A program made the translations under genes and the position numbers. Source: Sphingobacteriales bacterium (GTDB lineage: Bacteria; Bacteroidota; Bacteroidia; Chitinophagales; Chitinophagaceae). Taken from it: a stretch of 64,000 nucleotides of DNA. Shown piece by piece: positions 37,971 to 44,627 of this stretch. A model generated the notes under the pieces. The model was not told where the DNA came from and searched no databases. It was given only the letters and a program-made list of their open reading frames with translations. The stretch is from NCBI GenBank assembly GCA_027484425.1, contig JAIXSZ010000050.1:1-64000 (forward strand), given 5' to 3'. The number at the start of each line of letters is the position of its first letter. Within the stretch, counting starts at the first letter, position 1.

Positions 37971-38516
37971 CTACACATACGACAAATGCACATTACCGTC
38001 GCAACTGTTGAAAAGTGCTTTTGCACTGCTGTAAATATAATCTTCCTCACGTTCTACCCATCCGGCTCTGACTGGGTTCTGGTAAATGTGTTCCATTTTT
38101 TGCCTGAAGAACTTTTCGCTTGTAATACTGACAGCGTGGTTCTCGTGTGTCCATACCTGGTACTTACTGTTTCTTTCGTGTTGAGATGCATTCCATTCAA
38201 AGCGGTGCAATAACCACTCTCTTCTACTTTCGGGTTCACTGACTATTGTATCCAGTATTCTGCGTGCAGTAAATTTCTTGAAATCCCTAATTGTGTTCGA
38301 CAAATTTCCAGCCTTGCTTTGTGCTATCAGATGTACATGGTTAGTCATTACCACATATCCATACACTGAGAGTTGCTTTTCCTTTATGCAATAATTAAGG
38401 CTATCAACGATAATGTCACGGTAAGACTTACGTGTAAAGATATCTACCCAGTCTACAACCGTGAATGTAAGAAAATACATGCCATATTGGTCGTCGCTCT
38501 GGTAGCCTGTGCTCAT
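37971..38516 (-). CDS. REP-associated tyrosine transposase (RAYT, Y1/IS200-like)
   Basis: A 181-residue protein of the Y1_Tnp/TnpA_REP family. The N-terminal FLTFTVVDWVDIFTR strand, the HUH motif in MTNHVHLIAQ (His60, His62) and the catalytic-Tyr segment HIYQNPVRAGWVERE (Tyr near 145) are all in place, so the protein may be active. RAYTs nick and join single-stranded REP hairpins and are usually domesticated single-copy genes. The ATG at 38516 fits the family's usual N-terminus. The gene is flanked by its own inverted REPs and sits at the start of the repeat-rich island. Confidence 0.92.
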   Translation of the reverse strand: MSTGYQSDDQYGMYFLTFTVVDWVDIFTRKSYRDIIVDSLNYCIKEKQLSVYGYVVMTNHVHLIAQSKAGNLSNTIRDFKKFTARRILDTIVSEPESRREWLLHRFEWNASQHERNSKYQVWTHENHAVSITSEKFFRQKMEHIYQNPVRAGWVEREEDYIYSSAKALFNSCDGNVHLSYV

Positions 38517-38564
38517 TGTTGCAAGATAGCAACTTGTACTAATTCTTCATAGTGCCAGCATGCC

Positions 38565-38612
38565 GTCAATCTGGAGATTGACTACCACCATGACGTAGTC
38601 AGAGACTACGCC
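38565..38612. repeat. REP element, right copy
   Basis: GTCAATCT (38565-38572) pairs with AGATTGAC (38575-38582), then GTAGTC (38595-38600) pairs with GACTAC (38604-38609). It is the inverted counterpart of the left REP with three or so changes. Confidence 0.88.
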
Positions 38613-38634
38613 AAACTATATTTTTATTTTTTAA

Positions 38635-38702
38635 AGACTACGCCGAGCGGGGACGTCCCCCAACTATATTTATATTTTTTTTGACAGACTACGCAAAGCG
38701 GG
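38635..38702. repeat. Half-REP pair with a 12-bp palindrome
   Basis: Two GACTACGC half-sites, each followed by an AGCGGG stretch, lie at about 38636 and 38687. Between them are the perfect palindrome GGGGACGTCCCC (38649-38660) and an AT-rich run. The part 38656-38702 recurs almost unchanged at 40777-40824. The half-sites share the GACTACGCC end of the REPs, so they are probably REP remnants. Confidence 0.7.
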
Positions 38703-38979
38703 AAAACAACCCCGTCAAGCTACAAACCAATAAAACTTTTTACAATTATTTTTCAGAATGTATACTATTTTGTATTTTTACTAATACTTTCTTCAAAATA
38801 AAAAAAATATTTTGCTTGATGAACAACTTCAGAAAAAAGCTATGAGACTAAAGTAATGCCCATACTAAAAAGGAAGTAATAGATATGGCATTACAAAACT
38901 TCGTAGCTTATCTGAAACGAAAAGACATGAAAAATCTCTTTGGTAATATAAAGTGGGTAGGTAATATAAATGAATAGCT

Positions 38980-40548
38980 ATGAATAGTAAGATAATAGTG
39001 TTGTTGCTACTGCTTTCAGCAGTAGCAACAACAACTTATGGGCAGTATTTTAATAAGCTCCACGATGTAGACAGCATGTACGACTGGGGAGAAAATATTT
39101 TTTTGAATAATGATGGAAATTATTTCATTGTTGGTAGTTCTCAAAAAGGTATTACAACGAGATGGGATATTACAAATATGACAGTTTCGGCTGGAGGTAA
39201 TATTATACTTGATAAAAATGTTCTTCAGTACCCTTTTACAGCTTTGGGTTACGGCGATGCAGGGTCTATTAAACATTTGTCTTCAGGCGGGTATATAGTT
39301 CCATTTACAATGCAAAATCCAAGTACAGCATTTGTTACTAGTGCAGCTGGGTTTATGAAATATGACGAAACAGGGGATGTTGTATATGTAAAGTTATATA
39401 CAGACACATCAGCCACTTTTGACTTACTTTATAATTGTGCATTACTGCCAGATGGTGATTTTCTGGGAGGGGGGATAAGAAAATACGGCAACACGGCAAC
39501 CACTTTTCCTGGATTGCTGGTGCGGACAGACAGCAATGCAGACACATTGTGGACACGAACTTACTGGAAAGAACCCACACAGCAAACGCGTATAAGAACT
39601 TTAATACCATTAGATGATGGGCGAATTGTAGTAGGGGCAGAAAGCAAATACACTTATTTTATAGGTTCAGTCCCTTTTTACCATCATACACCCTGGTTTC
39701 TGGTGCTGGATAGCTCAGGTAATATTTTAAAGGATACCCTTTATGGAACTAAGTATGGAGGGGGAGGGAATATATATAAAGACATTAATGGTGGTTACAT
39801 ACATTATGGCTGGATAGATACAGTGCCAGCACCTATTTTCGGAAGTAGTGATTTGCGTAATTTCCCACATTATATTGCTCATCTCGATACCAACTTTCGC
39901 ATGGAGTGGATAACACGTTTTCCGCATGATGACTGCAACAGCCGTAGATCGCCCGGACAAATAAAACAACTACATGATGGCAACTTCCTGATACTGGGCG
40001 ATGACTACTGCAATGGCTGCCTATGCGCCCCCGCCTACAGTGGCTGGGCGGCTAAGATAAGGCGCACAAATGGCGAAATAATGTGGAACAGAAATTATTG
40101 GACAGATACAGATCAGGTGGCTTATCTGCGTGATATGGTGGAACTGCCAGATGGAAATATGGTTTTCACTGGCTCTGCCTTTAATGATACCCTACCCTCG
40201 TGGCATGCCGGCAGGGATGTGTGGATATTTGGCACAGATAGTAATGGGTGTTATGTGCCTGACTGTCAGTCGCCAATTAAGGTTCCCGAAATTAATAGTG
40301 TTGGCAATAACGACCTAATACTATTCCCCAATCCTACTAATGGCAACGTTACTATAAAAGCTCCACACACCGGAGTATTGGTAATAGGCGATTTGCAAGG
40401 CAGGGTTATCGCAAACTATACACTTAAAGGTGGTAAAGCAGATATACAACTCCCAGCAGGCATAAGCGCAGGTATGTATATATGCAGGTATGTAAGTGAT
40501 GAGGCAGGTAGCCTACCAGTAGTAGCAAGGCTAGTATATTCGCCATAA
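38980..40548 (+). CDS. T9SS type A secreted protein with repeated beta-strand pattern
   Basis: A 522-residue exported protein (KIIVLLLLLSAVATTTYGQ leader). The body has spaced motifs such as LSSGGYIVPFTM, LLPDGDFLGGG, LDDGRIVVGAESK, LHDGNFLILGDDY and LPDGNMVFTGSA, about 50-90 residues apart. This suggests a beta-propeller-like fold of the kind seen in Bacteroidota T9SS cargo with repeated DGG/DGN turns. The final 80 residues are a T9SS type A sorting domain (LILFPNPTNGNVTIKAP, SAGMYICRY). No catalytic residues were recognised. It lies between the REP elements and the toxin-antitoxin pair and has no operon partner. Confidence 0.88.
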   Translation: MNSKIIVLLLLLSAVATTTYGQYFNKLHDVDSMYDWGENIFLNNDGNYFIVGSSQKGITTRWDITNMTVSAGGNIILDKNVLQYPFTALGYGDAGSIKHLSSGGYIVPFTMQNPSTAFVTSAAGFMKYDETGDVVYVKLYTDTSATFDLLYNCALLPDGDFLGGGIRKYGNTATTFPGLLVRTDSNADTLWTRTYWKEPTQQTRIRTLIPLDDGRIVVGAESKYTYFIGSVPFYHHTPWFLVLDSSGNILKDTLYGTKYGGGGNIYKDINGGYIHYGWIDTVPAPIFGSSDLRNFPHYIAHLDTNFRMEWITRFPHDDCNSRRSPGQIKQLHDGNFLILGDDYCNGCLCAPAYSGWAAKIRRTNGEIMWNRNYWTDTDQVAYLRDMVELPDGNMVFTGSAFNDTLPSWHAGRDVWIFGTDSNGCYVPDCQSPIKVPEINSVGNNDLILFPNPTNGNVTIKAPHTGVLVIGDLQGRVIANYTLKGGKADIQLPAGISAGMYICRYVSDEAGSLPVVARLVYSP

Positions 40549-40597
40549 TATGGTAAATAATTGTTCACTTTCTAGTTAATAAATGAATGCAATTCCG

Positions 40598-40727
40598 CCC
40601 GTTGTTCCAGTTGTTCCTTCGGGGTCAACTGGAACCGCCAATAAAAATCGTTCTCCCGAACGCCTTCACTTTCTAGCAGCTAATATAAATTTCTCCTAAG
40701 TCACTCCTACTCCTGTCAAAGATTCTC
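40598..40727. repeat. Island palindromic repeat, copy 1
   Basis: It begins with a perfect 10-bp inverted repeat, GTTCCAGTTG (40604-40613) and CAACTGGAAC (40626-40635). A second small stem CGTTC/GAACG follows near 40649, and then a CACTTTCTAGCAGC stretch and a tail ending in GATTCTC. About 120 bp matches copy 3 at 41774-41895. Confidence 0.85.
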
Positions 40728-40776
40728 CAACTAAGCGTAGTATGCATTGATCCTCGGACAACAATAGTGGGAGACT

Positions 40777-40824
40777 TCCCCCAACTAAATTTATATTTTT
40801 TTTGACAGACTACGCAAAGCGGGG
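40777..40824. repeat. Second copy of the half-REP sequence
   Basis: About 47 bp almost identical to 38656-38702: CCCCCAACTA, an AT-rich run, then GACAGACTACGCAAAGCGGG. It lies about 40 bp past the end of the toxin gene. Confidence 0.8.
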
Positions 40825-40862
40825 TTGCACACGTAAAACTGAAAAGTTGAATACCTAGTTTT

Positions 40863-41267
40863 TCACCACAATATTGAAATGAAGTTTCTGTAAAGTTCGA
40901 AGTTACTGTCCACCGTCACCATCGTTGCCTCTTCTTCGTAAGCCGTTGCTATTAAAAATCGGTCAAAAGGATCACGGTGATGATCGTGCAATGGAACTTT
41001 GGAATAACTAGATAGGTGCTTGTTTTGCAATTGAATAAATGTAAAATTATCTTTGATAGCTTGCTGGTGTATTTCTATAATATCAGATTTAAAGTCAGGC
41101 AATTTACCAATTTTCTGTTTTATTGCTATTTCATACAGACTCACCTGTGAAAATAAGATAATGTTTTCAGGATTCTGAATAATGTCTAGTACCCTGCTAG
41201 GTATTTTAGGATTATTTTCCTGAAACCATATCAAACAATGAGTATCTAACAAGTATGAATTGGGCAT
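40863..41267 (-). CDS. PIN-domain toxin (VapC-like)
   Basis: A 134-residue PIN-domain protein. The acidic residues that bind the metal are present: Asp8 (YLLDTHCLIW), Glu46 (SLYEIAIKQKIGKL), Asp99/Asp102 (RDPFDRFLIATAY) and Asp120 (VTVDSNFELY). VapC toxins are RNases that cleave tRNA or rRNA when freed from their antitoxin. The start codon overlaps the antitoxin stop as TAATG at 41269-41265, so translation is coupled. The pair is bracketed by copies of an island-specific palindromic repeat. RNase activity is inferred from the family. Confidence 0.93.
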   Translation of the reverse strand: MPNSYLLDTHCLIWFQENNPKIPSRVLDIIQNPENIILFSQVSLYEIAIKQKIGKLPDFKSDIIEIHQQAIKDNFTFIQLQNKHLSSYSKVPLHDHHRDPFDRFLIATAYEEEATMVTVDSNFELYRNFISILW

Positions 41268-41482
41268 TACATATAATCTTTAAGGTCTTCTAATGGTTCA
41301 TTAAAGTCGTCGGGAATAGAAACTTTTCCTTTCAATCCTCCGGGCATTCTTTTTTTTAAACTGTGTGTATCTGTTTCATCAGTCAAAAAAGTAATAATGA
41401 CTTGAGTCCTTTTTTGTACAGGTGCATCCTCTTCCATTATTATATGACCTTGCTCGTAATACCCTTTTATGGTTGTAAGCAT
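41267..41482 (-). CDS. Antitoxin (VapB-like, DUF2281-type)
   Basis: A 71-residue protein placed immediately before the PIN toxin and overlapping it by one base. The first half, TIKGYYEQGHIIMEEDAPVQ then KRTQVIITFL, is the short beta-rich DNA-binding-type segment seen in small Bacteroidota and cyanobacterial antitoxins. The C-terminal GGLKGKVSIPDDFNEPLEDL segment is the toxin-binding tail. It probably neutralises the toxin and represses the pair's promoter. The ATG is at 41482. No clear promoter box was seen upstream. Confidence 0.88.
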   Translation of the reverse strand: MLTTIKGYYEQGHIIMEEDAPVQKRTQVIITFLTDETDTHSLKKRMPGGLKGKVSIPDDFNEPLEDLKDYM

Positions 41483-41573
41483 AGCGTTACTTTACTTTTT
41501 ACAAAGATACTAATATCTCATCTCCAGTCTTGGTAGTTGGATAATGAAAATTTCCATCCCTTCAGCTCTCAGC

Positions 41574-41614
41574 GAGCCCGTTGTTCCAGTTGTTCCTTCG
41601 GGTCAACTGGAACT
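41574..41614. repeat. Island palindromic repeat, copy 2 (partial)
   Basis: GTTCCAGTTG (41583-41592) pairs with CAACTGGAAC (41604-41613). The left flank GCCCGTT matches copy 1, but the downstream part of the repeat is absent. It lies about 90 bp upstream of the antitoxin start. Confidence 0.8.
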
Positions 41615-41726
41615 GTGTTGGTGATTTACAGGATATTCGGCGATTTTATGCTACTTATCAAATGCCCCAAGTAAAGACAAATACGCACGGGACTTTACCC
41701 CCCGGAGACACTTTAGATAAATTTGA

Positions 41727-41767
41727 TACTTGTAAATTACGAGACACTGTCTCGTAATTTACAAGTA
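41727..41767. repeat. 41-nt near-perfect palindrome
   Basis: Arms of 20 bp (41727-41746 and 41748-41767) are exact reverse complements around a single C at 41747. The arms read from TACTTGTAAATTACGAGACA. Such a sequence could form a cruciform, a hairpin RNA or a dimer-binding operator. No gene ends just before it. Confidence 0.92.
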
Positions 41768-41773
41768 CTCTTT

Positions 41774-41895
41774 GTTTCAGTTGTTCCGAAGGGTCAACTG
41801 GAACTGCCAATAAAAATCGTTCTCCCGAACGCCTTCACTTTCTAGCAGCTAAATGAATTTCCCCCTCTGTCTTGCTACCCCTGTCATAGATTCTC
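41774..41895. repeat. Island palindromic repeat, copy 3
   Basis: Arms GTTTCAGTTG (41774-41783) and CAACTGGAAC (41795-41804) have one mismatch. The following GCCAATAAAAATCGTTCTCC, GAACGCCTTCACTTTCTAGC stretch is shared with copy 1, and the tail diverges after about 41850. Confidence 0.83.
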
Positions 41896-42415
41896 GCTCA
41901 GCCCTAATTACTGCAAGCCTCCGCCTGCGCAAACTAAAAATGTGGATATCTTAATCTCTGCCACCACTCCAATTCACCCATATTGGCGCGCTTTTTGCGG
42001 CATCAGTAGAGCTTATTCTATTCAAGCAGTACCCCACAAACCCCCAATCATTATGTCAGTACATAGCATCCCAATTCATTACAATAAATATTGCTACATC
42101 CACCTACGTTTGCAGTATATTACTCCAAACCCAACCGGAAAATGCATGCAAACCGGAAAAGTGAATAGTATTGACAATCAATGAGTTAAGCGTCAAAACC
42201 CATGAAAACACCGGCAAATAATCGGCAATACCGGAAATTAACAATAAATCAAATATGACAACAAAACCCATCCACCCAGCAATCTAATTGAGGAAAATCA
42301 CTAAATCCTATATATCATGTTCCAAACAAAAAACCACCGGCAACTGCATGCAAACTGGAAAAGTGAATAGTATTGATAATCAACAAGTTAAGTGTCAAAA
42401 CCCATGAAAACACCT

Positions 42416-42448
42416 ATTAGTAGCCATAGCTTTTTAGCGAAGGCTACG
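42416..42448. repeat. 33-bp hairpin insert in repeat unit 2
   Basis: The element has GTAGCC (42420-42425) pairing with GGCTAC (42442-42447) around an AT-rich loop. Removing it restores the usual ACACCGGC sequence of the repeat, so it looks like a clean insertion between ACC and GG. Confidence 0.75.
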
Positions 42449-43058
42449 GCAATAAACCGGAAATTAACAATAAACACAATATGACAACAATACCTACCCA
42501 CCCAGCAATCTACTTGAGGAAAATCACTAAATCCTATATATCATGTTCCAGACAAAAAACCACCGGCAACTGCATGTAAACCGGAAAAGTGAATAGTATT
42601 GATAATCAATGAGTTAAGTGTCAAAACACATGAAAACACCGGAAACAAACCGGAAATTAACAATAAACCAAATATGACAACAAAACCTAGCCACCCAGCA
42701 ATCTACTTGAGAAAAATCACTAAATCCTATATGTCATGTTCCAGACAAAAAACCACCGGCAACTGCATGCGAACCGGAAAAGTGAATAGTATTGATAATC
42801 AATGAGTTAACCGTCAAAACCCATGAAAACACCGGCAAATTATCGGCAATACCGGAAATTAAAAACAAACCCAATATGAACCCAAAAGCACAGCACCCAC
42901 GCAACCCAAATCATCAGAATCAAAAGAATCAGATAAATCAATAGTTCAGACAACAAGCACCGGCAACTGCATGTAAACCGGAAAAGTGAATAGTATTGAT
43001 AATCAATGAGTTAAGCGTCAAAACCCATGAAAACACCGGCAAATTATCGGCAAAAACC

Positions 43059-43091
43059 TTTTAGTAGCCATAGCTTTTTAGCGACGGCTAC
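43059..43091. repeat. 33-bp hairpin insert in repeat unit 5
   Basis: GTAGCC (43064-43069) pairs with GGCTAC (43086-43091), with nearly the same loop as the insert at 42416. It also follows an ACC in the position where the neighbouring unit has ACCGG. Confidence 0.75.
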
Positions 43092-43368
43092 AGAAATTAA
43101 AAACTAACCCAATATGAACCCAAAAACACTGCACCCACGCAACCCAAATCATCAGAATCAAAAGAATCAGATAAATCAATGGTTCAGACAAAAAACTACC
43201 GGCAACTGCATGTAAACCGGAAAAGTGAATATCATTGATAATCAATGACTTATCTATCAAAACGCATGAATCTACCGGCAACTAACCGGCAATACAGGAA
43301 ACCGCAACTAAATAATATATTTACATTATCCCCTAGTTTATAAACAAGCAACAAATCGTCATCGGAAT

Positions 43369-44412
43369 ATGCAAATTGTAACAGACATACTACAAATACT
43401 GAAGCATGCACAACAGAATGCACTTCGTAGTGTCAACAAAGCCATGCTGGAAGCCTATTGGCATATTGGCAGAAGAATTATTGAAGAGGAGCAGCAAGGT
43501 AGTAACAGAGCAGCATACGGAAAAGCACAAATGAAAAACCTTTCAGCCAGGCTAAATAAAGAATTTGGTAAAGGGTTCTCAGTTGATAACCTGGAAAACA
43601 TGCGCCGATTTTACATAACCTATCCTTCATTTCATATCGAAGCTGACAAAATAGGTGCAACATCAATACCTGAAAAAGTAATTTCCGAAACACCGTCTCG
43701 GATTTTTCAAATTCCTGATTTTCAGTTGAGTTGGTCTCATTATCTCTTGCTAATGAGAATAGATGATGAAAAGGAGAGATCTTTTTACGAAATAGAAGCA
43801 ACAAAAAATAATTGGAGCCTACGAGAACTAAAAAGACAATACGATAGCGCACTATTTATCAGACTTGCGCTTAGTAAAGACAAGGATGGTATTAAGAATT
43901 TAGCAGCTCAAGGGCAAATAATACAATCGCCTACTGACGCTATTAAAGATCCTTACATACTTGAATTTCTCAATCTTCCAGAGCATAACCTCTATTCTGA
44001 AAATGAATTAGAAAACGAGCTGATAGATAAGTTAGAGCATTTTCTGCTAGAATTAGGTACTGGATATACTTTTGTAGCCAGACAAAAAAGAATAACTATA
44101 GATGAAGAGCATTTTTATATCGATCTGGTCTTTTACAACAGATTGTTGAGATGTTTTGTAGTTATAGATCTTAAAATTGGAAAACTAAAGCATCAAGACT
44201 TAGGACAATTACAAATGTATGTCAACTATTACGATCGTTTTGTCAAAACAGCCGATGAAAATAAAACAATTGGTATTGTACTTTGTAGAGACAAAAACGA
44301 AACCCTTATAGAAATAACCCTACCGGAAGACAATAAACAAATTTTTGCCAGTCGTTACAAAACTATTTTACCTGATAAAGAAGAGTTGAAAAAATTAATT
44401 GCTAATAAATAA
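43369..44412 (+). CDS. DUF1016 family PD-(D/E)XK nuclease (YhcG-like)
   Basis: A 347-residue protein of the DUF1016/YhcG family. The N-terminal domain (about 5-160) has EAYWHIGRRIIEEEQ, YGKAQMKNLSARLNKEFGKG and FSVDNLENMRRFY. The C-terminal PD-(D/E)XK nuclease domain (about 195-345) has YIDLVFYNRLLRCFVVIDLK (Asp252; Asp267-x-Lys269) and KLKHQDLGQLQMYVNYYDR. All catalytic positions look intact. Family members occur near restriction-modification and other defence or mobile genes, but no methylase or helicase is present here. The gene lies inside repeat array 2: its ATG is about 145 bp after one repeat core (43225) and its stop about 100 bp before another (44513). By eye it is more AT-rich than the flanking housekeeping genes, which suits recent transfer. 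Confidence 0.93.
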   Translation: MQIVTDILQILKHAQQNALRSVNKAMLEAYWHIGRRIIEEEQQGSNRAAYGKAQMKNLSARLNKEFGKGFSVDNLENMRRFYITYPSFHIEADKIGATSIPEKVISETPSRIFQIPDFQLSWSHYLLLMRIDDEKERSFYEIEATKNNWSLRELKRQYDSALFIRLALSKDKDGIKNLAAQGQIIQSPTDAIKDPYILEFLNLPEHNLYSENELENELIDKLEHFLLELGTGYTFVARQKRITIDEEHFYIDLVFYNRLLRCFVVIDLKIGKLKHQDLGQLQMYVNYYDRFVKTADENKTIGIVLCRDKNETLIEITLPEDNKQIFASRYKTILPDKEELKKLIANK

Positions 44413-44479
44413 AATCCAACAACAACACACCTTCTAAATACTAGCATACTTATTATTAAATCCGAAAGATTACCACACC

Positions 44480-44580
44480 ACCCAACCGAAAAATGATCAC
44501 AAACCAGCAAAAGTGAATACCATTGATAATCAACCATTTACGTACCAAAACCCATGAAATCACCGGCAACAAACCGGCAA
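44480..44580. repeat. Diverged unit of the intergenic repeat, downstream of the nuclease gene
   Basis: The core GTGAATACCATTGATAATCA at 44513 and a following ACCCATGAAATCACCGGCAA stretch match array units. It has more changes than units in the main array. With unit 6 (43225) it brackets the DUF1016 gene. Confidence 0.8.
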
Positions 44581-44627
44581 AATCATAAACTTAAAAACTC
44601 CAAAAATCTTAGTTATGTTAACCCCTA

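Larger units (their letters stand above)
37914..38612. mobile_element. REP-RAYT-REP unit
   Basis: A REP-associated tyrosine transposase gene (37971-38516) is bracketed by two inverted copies of a two-hairpin REP sequence. The left copy is at 37914-37960, 10 bp beyond the gene's stop; the right copy is at 38565-38612, about 50 bp upstream of its start. The right copy is close to the exact reverse complement of the left. This arrangement is the classical resident form in which a RAYT acts on its own REP sequences. Confidence 0.85.
40549..40862. other. Intergenic region with two repeat elements
   Basis: No gene. It contains palindromic-repeat copy 1 (40598-40727) and the second copy of the half-REP sequence (40777-40824), then the end of the toxin gene. 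Confidence 0.7.
41483..42120. other. Gene-free, repeat-rich region
   Basis: No supportable gene. It holds palindromic-repeat copies 2 and 3 and a 41-nt palindrome between them. The right end leads into repeat array 2. A short open frame at 41942-42184 overlaps the repeats and I do not accept it. Confidence 0.7.
42121..43300. repeat. Intergenic repeat array 2 (six units)
   Basis: The core GTGAATAGTATTGATAATCA (with small variants) begins at 42161, 42363, 42589, 42782, 42986 and 43225, giving spacings of 202, 226, 193, 204 and 239 bp. Each unit has CCGGCAACTGCATG.AAACCGG before the core and CCGG motifs after it. Two kinds of linker alternate: one like array 1 (AATCAGATAAATCAATGGTT, at about 42930-42950 and 43165-43185) and one containing AAATCACTAAATCCTATATA (about 42295, 42530, 42715). 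Two units carry a 33-bp hairpin insert. No real coding sequence is present; small open frames are by-products of the repeat. Confidence 0.9.

Noticed and set aside
37847-38050. Small frame overlapping the left REP and the end of the RAYT gene
   Set aside because: It overlaps structured repeat DNA and the transposase gene, with no independent support.
41942-42184. 80-residue frame running into array 2
   Set aside because: Its C-terminal half is the repeat core in frame, and no family or start signal supports it.
42121-43300. Array 2 as a CRISPR array
   Set aside because: Units are about 200 bp with long conserved parts, spacing varies from 193 to 239 bp, and no cas genes are present.
42121-44580. 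Array 2 as an integron cassette array with attC sites
   Set aside because: RYYYAAC- and GTTRRRY-like words can be found around some cores, but they are not complementary in most units, there is no long imperfect stem, and no integrase lies in the window.
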